From contig VZTG01006071.1 of NCBI GenBank assembly GCA_013397845.1, positions 1-64,000 of the forward strand: a stretch of DNA of 64,000 nt. The letters run 5' to 3'. The DNA is from Melanocharis versteri (taxonomy: Eukaryota > Chordata > Aves > Passeriformes > Melanocharitidae). Both the position numbers and the translations under genes were made by a program. The notes beneath the pieces were generated by a model, which had not been told where the DNA came from, did not search any database, and saw only the letters and a program-made list of their open reading frames with translations. Shown one piece after another: positions 24,101 to 35,900 of this stretch; the stretch's first letter is position 1, and each line of letters opens with the position of its first letter.

Positions 24101-26949
24101 AGTTTACATTGACACTTCTCTTTCCTGAAGTATGGGCTCCTGCTGCACACTAAGCTGCTTTAGGCCTTTTTCCTTGTTTATTTTCAATAAAATATTTATT
24201 TGCGTTCTGTGGGAGAGGTTTGAACAGCTGCGAAGTACAGCCGAGAGCCTATAGTGCTACTTTGCAAGTTTGAAGCTATGGCTTTATAGCTCAAAAACGT
24301 GCATCAAAACACATCATCTTCCTACACTTTCTTCTGGTTTGATATTTCTGAAAAAATCCCAGATTTTGCCCCATCCTTTTGTTTAATGTTGCTGAGGGTA
24401 GACTGGGAATTTGATTCTGTCACCCAGGTACTTGGCTGACAGTATTTTTATCCCCTCTTGTGGCTGTTTATGTGGTTCTGTGCTACATTTTGGTTATGCA
24501 GTGGAAGACTGCTGGGGTTTGGGAATCCTAGGGATATAATCTTCCCTCTTACAGCCTTTTCTTGTCAGGAGTCATTGTGTATTTTACACAGGAAAGCTAA
24601 CAGAACTGGTATTTGGGGAGGGTTATATTTTCCTCTTTTTAAATTTTTTTATTTTTTATGTAACTTTTCTGCAGTGATTTCTGGTGACAGGCTTGGAAGG
24701 GCATTGAACAGAGCTTATTTTGGCATTCCCCTATCCTTCAGAAATTTGTTGTCAAGCATGTACCTTTGTGTGTCCTTATATTCGTGGAGCTGATAAATCC
24801 AGTGTGTTCCCAGCATATTCATGACGATATGAGTTAACATGCTTCTCAGATATGAAAAATCAGTTGAAGTGTATGAACTGGAGGTGATATTTAATATGTC
24901 AAATGACATTGTAGCCTGCCAGATTTGATGTGAAAGGGCTGAGTTGTACTGACAACACTTACAGTAGGAACTATTGCTCTGAGTGTGGTACATCTATGCC
25001 AGGCTGTCCCTGCAGAGGTGCTGGGAAGAAAAGTCCTCTTAAGGCGCAAAGGGGTCTTTTTTGCAAAAAGCGTGTGTTTATGTAATGGAGAGGAATGTGA
25101 CCCAAAGATGGAGGATTGTCAGAAATGGGAAAATCCAGTGAAAATGGGTGCAGACATGTGGTAGGGTTGTATGGGTGTGGGGTGCTGAGGGGGGGAGAAA
25201 CTGTTGGGGCATCTAAGTTAGATTGTGGAGAAAAGAGAACTGAATAAAAAAAGGGGAATGATGGAGAAAGGAAGGTTTAGGAAACCAAGAGAGGTTGAAT
25301 TAGGGATAGGCATTAATTTCCTTGAAGCCCTAAAGCTCAGGGACAAATTCCTTAAGCAGAGTGCAGAAACTGCATGTAGCAAGATGATTCTTGTGCCAGA
25401 AATAAGTATTGGGCAATGAGATGCTGCTCTCAATTTGCTGGTTGCCTTCCTTGCTTGCTCTGTACAGTTGCAGCTTTTTTTTACATGCTTACTTGCTGTA
25501 TTTTTTATTAAGCAAGGTTGTAATTTTTTGATTTTAGGAAATATAAATTCTTTAAAGTTGATGGGAATGAGGAACGATTCATATATGCTCCCTTCCCCGC
25601 CCACAAAACTGTCACATAATTTGATTTGGAGAATAATGGAGAACAAATATAGGGGCACAGATTCCGTGGCTTCTACAAGAAGTTGTCATGCATGGTGTGA
25701 CCAAGCAGTTCCTCACCGTACTGAAGAAAGTGTGCTCTGTACTCTCTGGTGTTACTGTGTGATGTAATTCTCATTTACAGTAATTTTCACGCTTATCTTA
25801 ATTGTTTGCTGTGATTTAATTAACTTTTGTAGATGGATGATCTCATTTCAGTCTCATTTAATTAAGGGTCTCTGTTGAAGGGTCTCATTTCAGTCTCAGT
25901 CAGGAGGGACAGCTACCTTGACTGTAGTGTGAGCTCCCTGGTCATGATTTTCATGTAACTATAGATAGATTTTGCCTTGCTCTGAGGTTTTATCTTACTG
26001 TACTTGATCTTTTGAAGACCTGGAAGTATCTGCTTAGTGTCTCTTAGGAAGCTTCCAAGACAAAGAGAGAAATTGTTACTGGGATCTTTAAGTCTTAGAA
26101 AAGTGTGAAGTAATTAATATTTGGCTGCTGGGTTGGAAATGAATACGTAGTTATTTTGGAAAGGTATTGGTTCTTTACTGCACGGTAGTGTTAGGTAATG
26201 TGTGTCAGCATCTGTTACTTTAACAAAAGGAGTTCTTGGTTGTGATATATTTTTGTATGTATTAGGGTTTTACAGTACTTACTTTTTTTCCTTGAGAATG
26301 AAGTTCACTTTTTCCAATTTCAGCAAATGTGATACAATTTAATCTTAGTAGGTTACTGGCATTTTTACATTGCTTTGAATTATTATGAAAAGATTTATCT
26401 ATTAGGAGTCCCTGCTGAGTGCCTGTGCGCTATGGGAAGGAATACTAATAAGCAGTTACTTCCAGGAATAGCTATTAATCCTTCAATGTTTTTTCAAGAC
26501 GTATCTATTATGGTTTGAAGCCTTTATTTTTCTAGATCTGACAAGCATGTCTTTTAGATCTGAAACAGGGAAATGAAAGCTCTGATTCTCAGGTCTCAGT
26601 GATGCAATTCTAAAACGCTAAAATTCTAAACCATACTGGAGTTCGTGTGAATTTTTTCTTTGTTTCTATTCACTCACCCCTAACAAAGAAAAAAAAAGCC
26701 ACAGAGAAAAAGATTTTGTCTTTAAATATATATTTGTCAGGTTGTAAGGCTTTAAAATTACTTACCACCACTTCAGTATGCAAATGCTCAAAGGTATTTT
26801 ACATTCCATAAATAGCAAATGCCACTACAGTTGGGTTTTCTGTCAGACTTGTAGGTTTAGACCTCCAAAGCACTGGGTATTACTGGTGAGTTGACTAGCA
26901 TGGATATGATGTACTTAAAACCTTGCAGGATTATAGTATGTTTGGGTTT

Positions 26950-26982
<33 letters not shown>

Positions 26983-29900
26983 ATATATATATACATACAT
27001 ATGGATATTTCTATATTAAAAATGTTTGGCTTCATATTCTGGAAAGATGAGAAGCTATGCACAACATACTTGCAAATATAGAACAATACCAGTGTATCAA
27101 ATTATGGAGGGAAAATAAAAGAAGGCTTCATTCTTTGTGCCAGCAGATGGGAGGGAGGGGATGTGATGTGGTGCCGTGTTCAGCACCTGAGTTCTGGACA
27201 GCGACATTTGAAGGCCCATGGAATTGTACATTCAAACTGTGGGATAGAAAGCAAATTAAACGTGTTACTGTTGATCATGTTCTGGCATACTCCAGTGCCA
27301 TGTTGGGATCCACTTGAGATTCTGGTATTTTATGTAGTGTTGTATGAACAATTAGTAGGCCTGCTTCATAACAAGTAAAATAGTTTGCTCATATGGCCAA
27401 AATAAAATCTAAGCTTAAATAACAATACTGACCAAATGTGCGTTATGGTCTGAGGAATTATAAAAAAAATATATATATTCTGAACAGTAAAATTCTGTTA
27501 GTGCACCAAACTTATAAATTAGTTTTGACTGACTTAATGTCAAGAAGCTGGCATAGATGAAAATAAACTGTCTCTGCACGTGTATTTTTCTGTGGATGCA
27601 TACAACAGTTTGCAGTGTACTACTATAGTTTGTACAACAGTGAACTATATGAATATTAGTGAAATTACTTGTGCCAAACTACATCATTAAAGAGCATGTC
27701 ACTGCATTTTAAAAACATTTTGTCCGTGTACTTCTTAATATGTTCCTTGAATCCGCTGTGAAGACAAAATTCACTGAAACAGGTTGAAATGTAGTTGTTA
27801 AAACAGGAAGCTAAAATTTTGTGTTCTTGTTTCAACTATGAGATTTTTGCGTTTGGGGTTTTTTGACTTCTTTATGTCTTCTGAGCTAAGTGAAATAATG
27901 ACCTTTTTTTTTTCCATTCTTCTTTCTAGGGGTTGATACAAAATTGAAATTCACTCTTGAGCCATCTTTAGGTCAAAATGGTTTTCAGCAGGTAATTTGA
28001 TTTATTTTTCTCTAGAGTTTGTGAAGGAGTGGGTTCTCTGCAGTCAAGGTGCTTGCTATAGTTCAGAAGTGAATTTGTCATCTTAATATCAGCATATTAT
28101 TTCCAATTGCATCAAGAGCTGTTTCATTCGTATTCAGAAAATGGAATAGGCTTTCATTGTTTACTCAAATATTTCCTTAATCCTTGTATCCTAGAATATT
28201 ATACTTTTGTCACATCATCAAGTGATTAATCTGTATCTTCCCTGTGAGTGGATTAAACAGCTAAACTCTGAAATGTGTGCAGTAAAATGAAATGAATATG
28301 CATGTCTGCAAGGTAGTAAATGTTGCTATACTGTAGCATTAAACTAATGATGGATATTTTACATTTTTGGATGCTTTTGCTTTTAGTGGCATGATGCACT
28401 CAAAGCAGTGGCCAGACTGCCGACAGGTATCCCAAAGGAATGGCGGAGAAAGGTAGGTAGACCTCTCTGCTTTGTGGGCCATATTGCCTGTAGGTTTCTC
28501 AGGAGAGGTGAATTACCTCAGTATTATCAGTTGGTGGTTTTTATAACAAATATTTGGACCTTTTAAGTTGTACTGGGGATTTTTCCTTGTTTACATTATT
28601 CAGCGCCAACCTCACAGGGCAGCTGGAAAGGCTGAGGAGACAGGTAAAGATGGTGTTTTCGATAGTTGGGTTCTTTCTGCTTGAGGCTTAGTAATTTATT
28701 CTGGTGCAGATGTTATTGCTTCCTTCTGTCAGTCTCAAGAAATTACACTGGTGAAATTGCCCCCACAGCTGAATATAACTGAAAGGAGAACATATATGCA
28801 GTGTAGGCTGTCACACTTACAAAGGTGAAGTTGATAGATGCTCAATGCTGACAAGAATGCTCATAGAAACAGTTGATGGGGAAAAGGCAGATTGCTGAAA
28901 TTGGAGAAGTTCGGAATCAGGAGTGATGTAGAATGGCAGAGTGCACCATTAACGGGAAATTGCACTGAGTTGGTGTTGTAGGAAAGGGTCCATTGGGATT
29001 TTGCTAGACTTAGGTTATTGCATTCTTCAACGTTTGAAGTCCCCTAGTATAAAAAGAGGCATGTGTATTAATTTTTTCTTTAAAACTGAGTCACACAGTC
29101 TCAGCTTTAAAAACACAGTTTTAATAAAAACAATATTTTTGAAGATTTATAAAATATATATAGTTCCATGTATTTTTGATGCATCAGATTAATTTCCTTT
29201 TCCTATTTTTGCTATCTTTCCAAACTGAACTGTACCTCTTTACAAATCATGGGAGAAGGAAGAGAAGACTTACACCACGATGAATTTATTTTTAATCTAC
29301 AGCTTCAGTGAATCATTATACCCATCTAACAGCCTTTTTTCTTTCCTGAAATATTCTTTTCCCACACTCCATAAAGTGTCCCAGACAATTTTCTGTGGTA
29401 CTTGAGTGGCAGAGGTCACAGAGTCACAGAAGGGCTGAGTTTGGACAGGACCTCTGGAGGTCATCTGGTGCAACCCCTCTGCCCAAGCAGGGCCACCTAC
29501 AGCTGGTTGCCAAGGACTGTGTCCAGGTGACTTTTGAATATCTCCAAGGAAGGAGACTCCACAACGTCTCTGGGAAGCCTGCATCAGTGCTCAGTTGCCC
29601 TCACAGTGAAAACACGTTCCATGATGTTTGAGGAGAGCCTCCTGTGTTTCAGTTTGTGCCCATTATCTCCGGCCCGGTCACTGGGCAGGGATGAGAAGAG
29701 CCTGGCTTCATCCTCCTTGCACCCTCCTTTCAGGTGTTTATGCACACTGGTAGGATTCCCCCGTAGCTGCCTTTTCTCCAGTCTGAACGGTCACAGCTCT
29801 CTTAGCCTTTCTGCACAGGAGAGATGCTTTGCAACTGGGTGGTCCCCAGCATATACTGGTGCTTCAGATTGTTTCTCCCCAGAGGCAGGATTTTGCACTT

Positions 29901-32900
29901 CTTGTTGAACTTCGTGAGGTTCTTGTCAGACCATTTTTTCCATCCTGTCAAGGTGTCCTTGGGCTTATCAGCCACTCCTCCCAGTTCTGTGTAATCAGCA
30001 GACTTGTGTATGCTCTGCCACATCATTCAACTCAGATCTGTCTTTCCTTCTCACTCTGCCCATCTCTGTGTTTGCTCACATGTGACCACATGATGCTAAG
30101 CATAGAAGTAATGGTAAGAAAAGAGATGTTGTCTTTTCACTGCCATTCCCCAGTTTCACAATGATTTTAGGATAGATACCAAAATAAAAGAAGTCTTTTG
30201 TATTGGCAGCATGCTGATTGCCTCCTTTGCTGTCAACGAAAGAAGCAGGCTGATATCTGCGTTACTGTGGTGGCATGTGACATTTGGTTTCTGGGGCTGG
30301 CAGTGATAAAGAATCCAGTCAAACAACATCAGTAGGATGTCAGCAGTGCTGAGGCTGTTGGGAGGCAGAACAGTGGCATTCCTCCACATGGGTTGCTCTG
30401 CAAAAGTGTGGGAAGGGACATTTAAATGCAGAAAACATGAGATTCTGGGAGCTGTCTATAAATTCCTTCATCATGCAGCTATCTAAGTGTTTAAATCTGT
30501 GGGAAGTGTCTAAATTGCTTTTCTCACTTGAGTGAATTAATGGCTGATATAAAACTTGACCAGTTTGCTTTCATGATTTCTTTCAGTTTCCTGAAGAAAA
30601 AGATCCTTGATTGTTTCTTGTTGTCATTGTATGATCTGTCATGTGCCTTTCATGGTTCAGGAAGTTTTCAAATCTTTAATGAAGGTCCAGCCTTTGTGTT
30701 AGATACACATGCAGAAATCCGCTCTGGCAATTATTAGGCTTTAAAAGTGGTGAAAATGTTTGTTTCAGAACTCCTTGTAACACCAGCAGTTTAGGAAGTC
30801 CTCTTATAAGAGTAAGAGGTTCTGATCCAAGTGGTGCTTTCAGATCAATCCCAAATGGTGAAAACCAGATGCTATTTGTTCTGCAAAGTCATCAGGAGAG
30901 ACTTCTGATAAAGAGAAGCACCAGCACTGTTAGATTTCTTTTGGGAGTTTCCAGGAGACGTATCCATGGTTGTTTGAGGAAAGCCAGCAGCAGTGCTATC
31001 CTTTTATAAAACTCATTGTTGGTTGTGAGGATAGAAGGTCTGAACTGACGAAGAGGGTCCTGGCCTTGTGTTTCCATCTTGGAGGGCCCCTGTGAATTCA
31101 CTGACAGCTGGCTTGCATCTTTGTAAGCAGTCCCCAGATCTGGATGCTTAATGCTGACCATTTCCTTCCTTTCTGTTTTAGGGAGCAAGGTATTATTTTA
31201 ATTGTGCAAAAATTTTTGTAGCTAAAATCTTCCTCTGCGTATTTCAAGTGTAACAGCAGATCACATATGGGTGAAGCTGATAAGGATAATCTAACAATAT
31301 CTATCAAAACTTTTTATTTTATCTGAGAAATAATTAATTTTTCCATGTGCATTTCTAGGTTTGGCTGACCCTGGCTGATCAGTACTTACACAGTATAGCC
31401 ATTGACTGGGACAAAACCATGCGTTTCACATTCAATGAAAGAAGTAATCCTGATGATGACTCGATGGGCATCCAGATAGTAAAGGTAGCCAGCTAATTTG
31501 TTACTTCTTTTTAAATTTTTTAATGAAAAGTTGACATTTGAATTTGGATTTATTTTCATCTCTGCAACTGCTTTGGCTAAAATTGTATCTTAATTCCCTT
31601 TGGCCCACCGAAAATTTTCTTTTTGGCTGCTTTGTCCTTTTGCACTAGTCTGGTTAGTGTTAGCTGGGAAAAAATCGCCATTTCTGGGGTTTTTTTTCTT
31701 CATTTTTACGTTTTTTATTTTGAAAAAGTACTGGAGTTTAATGAAGACAAAGGAACGTAAGTGGGTTTTTTCCTTCTCTGTAAATAAACACAAATGTGTT
31801 CTGGGAGTAAAAAGTATGTTTTCAAATACAACAAATAAGCAATTTTCAGTTGTTTTATGGGAGTGAAACATTTGCCTATTTGTATTTCTCAGATGATTAA
31901 TGTTTAATATTTAAAGCAGTCAGCCATTTTGTACATTTTGCCTTTCATTTATAAATCACTTAAATTTCAAGGACTCAGTTTCTGGCTTGTATGTTTTGAA
32001 AATTCAGTTGTCTACTAGTTCTTTTATACTTTGATAAAAACAGTTGCTCTTTTTTGTTCAATTAAGCAGCTGTTATGTCTCGCCTCTTTGAAACCCAGAG
32101 ATCTGTTAATATCTTCTGTGGCAATGCCTTATGAACATCTTTTACTTAAGAGCTTGCTGGAATTATTTCTTTTGGGTAAACTAAGGGTTTATCAGATTAA
32201 AAAAGAAACGTTGTCATCAACTTTGGGAGTATGTTCTGGGAGGGTGGAGGTGGAAGGAAAACTGGGACAGGCAAGAGAACTAACGGGGGAAGGAAAATAC
32301 ACATATTTTCTCTCCTCATCTTGTCATTTTTATTTATTTTTCCTTTAAAGGACCTTCACCGAACTGGCTGCAGTTCTTACTGTGGCCAGGAGGCAGAGCA
32401 AGATAGAGTGGTATTAAAACGTGTTTTGCTGGCTTATGCCAGGTGGAATAAATCTGTTGGCTATTGTCAAGGATTTAACATACTAGCTGCACTTATTCTG
32501 GAAGTAATGGAGGGCAATGAAGGGGATGCCCTGAAAGTGAGTAAAATTTTTTTTTCGGTGTCGAAGATTGCTTATAGTTAGTGAACTTTAGAATAAACCA
32601 ATGTGTGAATTTTGGAGACAGCCTAAAAGAGCAGGACTCAAAAGAGTTCGCTGATTTGTATCGGTGAATTTTTTATTTTGTTATCCTGTCTGAGCTAAAA
32701 AGAATAGTTTGAATGTTATCACTGTTAAATTTTTTTTTCAAACAGAAACAAATGAGGACTTGGCCATAAAAAAATAAATGGGAGCACTGCTACTTACTGT
32801 AGAGTGTCTTATCCCATAATCCCAAATCTGCTTGCAAACACCATAGGTAGCTGAAATCTTAAAATTCCTAGAAGAAAACTGCTCTGTAAGTCTTACATGA

Positions 32901-35900
32901 TAGTCTTTCATTTTGCCCACAGATCATGATTTACCTAATCGATAAGGTGCTTCCTGATAGCTACTTTGTCAATAATCTCCGTGCTCTCTCTGTGGATATG
33001 GCTGTTTTCCGAGATCTTTTACGAATGAAGCTTCCTGAACTGTCCCAGCACTTAGATACCCTGCAAAGAGCTGCTAACAGAGAAAGTGGGGGTATGTTCA
33101 ACAGAAAATGCTATTAAACTCTGTCTTGCTGTTGTTTCATCTGAGCACTGGTTTAAAAATGCAATATTTTAAGTGTTTACATGAGTTTATTGCTTAGAAT
33201 ATGTATTTTAAATTGTTAAGATGAAATATGATGGTTTCCATTATAGATAATCTTAACATAAATAGGTGGTACTTCCAGGAAAAAAACGAAGGGAAATAAT
33301 TTGGTCCCACCACTAACTGCAAACAGAATTGTGTTGACGAAAATATACAAAGCATGAAGTGATAACACTAACACGTAGCATAGTACAAGGGCTACCTTGG
33401 AAAGGTAGTTTCTTGCGTTAGCTCAAGATAGGTGTCTTCCTACTGCTCCATGTAGTTGCTAGCTCACGTAGCTATTCTGGGAAGAGTTACAATGTGAGAG
33501 CCAGTGGGGGCTGGTTAGTATTTCATCACCTGGATCCTTACCAATACACAGGTGCAAAACTCAGAAGTACATCTTTGGTTGCTGCCTGAAAACTGGCTTT
33601 GCGCTGTGAATGTTTTTTTTTTTTTTTCTGGCATAGCATTCGGTCCAGACTTACAGCTCTTTTATTTGGGAATGTTCTGGGGAGGGCAGGAGGTTTTTTG
33701 TTAGTTGATTTGGTTTCTTTTTCAGTTGAGAAGCTAAGTGCACCCTGAGTTCCATCTTAGAAAAAAACTGTAACTATGTTCCATGTGTCTGTGCCCAAGC
33801 TGTATAAAAAACAAAGAAATGGTATCAAGGAAATATTTGCTGTTTGAAAGTGTTTTCACAGGCTGGCCTCTCTGGTCATGGCCTTCAGTGCATCAGTTGG
33901 GATGCACAAAGTGTTCTCTGAGCATAACAAAAAAGTAAAGCTTCAGGGTTTCAGGCTGAAATACTACGTCTTGTTTGAAACTTAACAAGTACATCAGGAT
34001 ATTAAAATAATACATATGACTTTACAGAGACAGTCACCTTCACCTTATCACTATGTAGATAAAGACTTATGCCATCAGTTGGTGAAGAAATGCAGCATTT
34101 TTTGGGGAAGTTTGTGGGTTTGTTTTGTTACTTTTTTTTTGATAGAAGTTTTTATTTCATATGGTTTTGGGGGAGGAGAAACAGTCTTTCTGATATAAGG
34201 GGAAAAAAGTGTGATTGTGCATTCCAGGGTTTGTAGTCCAAAACCAATGATGCTGCTTAGTTTTTTGCAGTGCAGCAGAGAGGAAGGTGACTAATTTTTC
34301 CATTGCTCTTCTCAGCTTATCTTTGGACAGCTGCAGGCTAAGTAAGTTTTGAGCAATAACAGAGGTGCTAGAATGTCTGGTGGATTTTATTGTGCAGTTT
34401 ATACTCCTTGTGAAATGATAGTAAATTGCAGTTACTTAAAGTTTTTTGCTTGTTTGTTTTTTTAACTTCAGGAGGCTACGAACCCCCACTTACAAATGTC
34501 TTCACAATGCAGTGGTTTCTGACACTCTTTGCCACCTGTCTGCCTAACCATACAGTTCTGAAGATCTGGGATTCAGTATTCTTTGAAGGCTCTGAAATTA
34601 TACTGAGAGTAGCTTTGGCTATCTGGGCAAAGCTAGGAGAGTAAGTGGTCATTTTTATCTGATTTTTCTTTCCAGTATGAGCCATGTTTAACTTCTATCT
34701 TCCTTAAGAAGATGTTCTCAATTCTAAACAAGATGCAATCTTTCAGGAGAGTGATTAGGTTTCGAAAAAGCTGCAAAAAGGACCTTTATGGTTTCTCAAA
34801 AACACATGATTCTGACATCATGTCAGAATGTGCATGATAATTAATTGACCCTTTTTGCAGAAAATGTCTCCAGTTGTTGGAGTTGTCTGTGTATATTGTC
34901 TTTGTGCTGTCCTAAAAGGTTGGACTTTCCTGAACATAAACCTCTGAAGGAACTGGTAAATACTCTCTGTAAAGACACACACAGAGACTTGAGGGTGACC
35001 AACTAATTTAGTTGGGTACCTGAAACTGGGGGTATTAATTCCCTTGGTTCCAGTTAAGAAGACTTAAGGATTTGAGCCCATTGGCTCAACTTGAACAAGA
35101 GTTCAGTGTTACTAAGGAAATGACCTTGTGGTACATGAGTCTTTTCTGTTAAGGCTTGAAAAGGAATTTTCCTGAAATTCTCTGCTTTTAAGCACATTCA
35201 AGCCAAGTTTCTATTATAGTCCTTTATGGCCTTGGAAACTCACCACGTGGCCAGGACACAAAAGATGGTTAGTTCTTTAAACTGGTCTGTTGTCAAAGCA
35301 AATATTTGCGTTCCAAAGAGTTTACAGTGCTGCCAGAGAAAGGAGTTTTGTCACTGTCTTCAGTGGGAGGTGTGAGCTCTGACAGGTCAAGCAGATGTTA
35401 GTTCAGCTGGAAACATTTTTCAGCTGGCATCAGCAGCTGCATTGATTTTTTTCTTGTGGTGCTTATTAAAACTCATCTCCCTTTTTTCTCTGAAATTGAA
35501 CCACTGGGGTTTATGTTCAGTTCTGTCCTTGGAGGTTTCATTTCCTTTTTTCTTTCTGAATAAATTAGCACTGCAGGCCTGTAGTATTGTAAGAGGATTT
35601 GTTTATTACATTTAATTTTTAATCTGAAGAATAATAATTAGAATAGTAATTTTCTGAGTGCTTTTTTAATATTCAGTTTATGAATGAAACTTGCATGAAT
35701 CATTTGCATTTGGATTAAGATATGTGTAGTCACATAGTGTTTTAGATAAAAAGTCCTTCCAGTGGATCTCTGTGCACTTAAAAGCTGTAATTATGAATGT
35801 TACAACTCATAACGTAATAAGAAAGGAAGTTACTACTTTGATGTTTTTACTGTAAAGCTTAAAGAAAAATTAAACATGTTTTAAAAAATTGAAAGGAACA

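Larger units (their letters stand above)
22632..27929 (+). other. TBC1D30: Intron downstream of alternative first exon
   Basis: The donor is GTACCG and the acceptor TTCTTTCTAG, preceded by a long T run. It begins in the CpG island and then becomes AT-rich. It holds a composite microsatellite at 26950-27003 and otherwise shows no coding signal that I can support. Confidence 0.8.
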
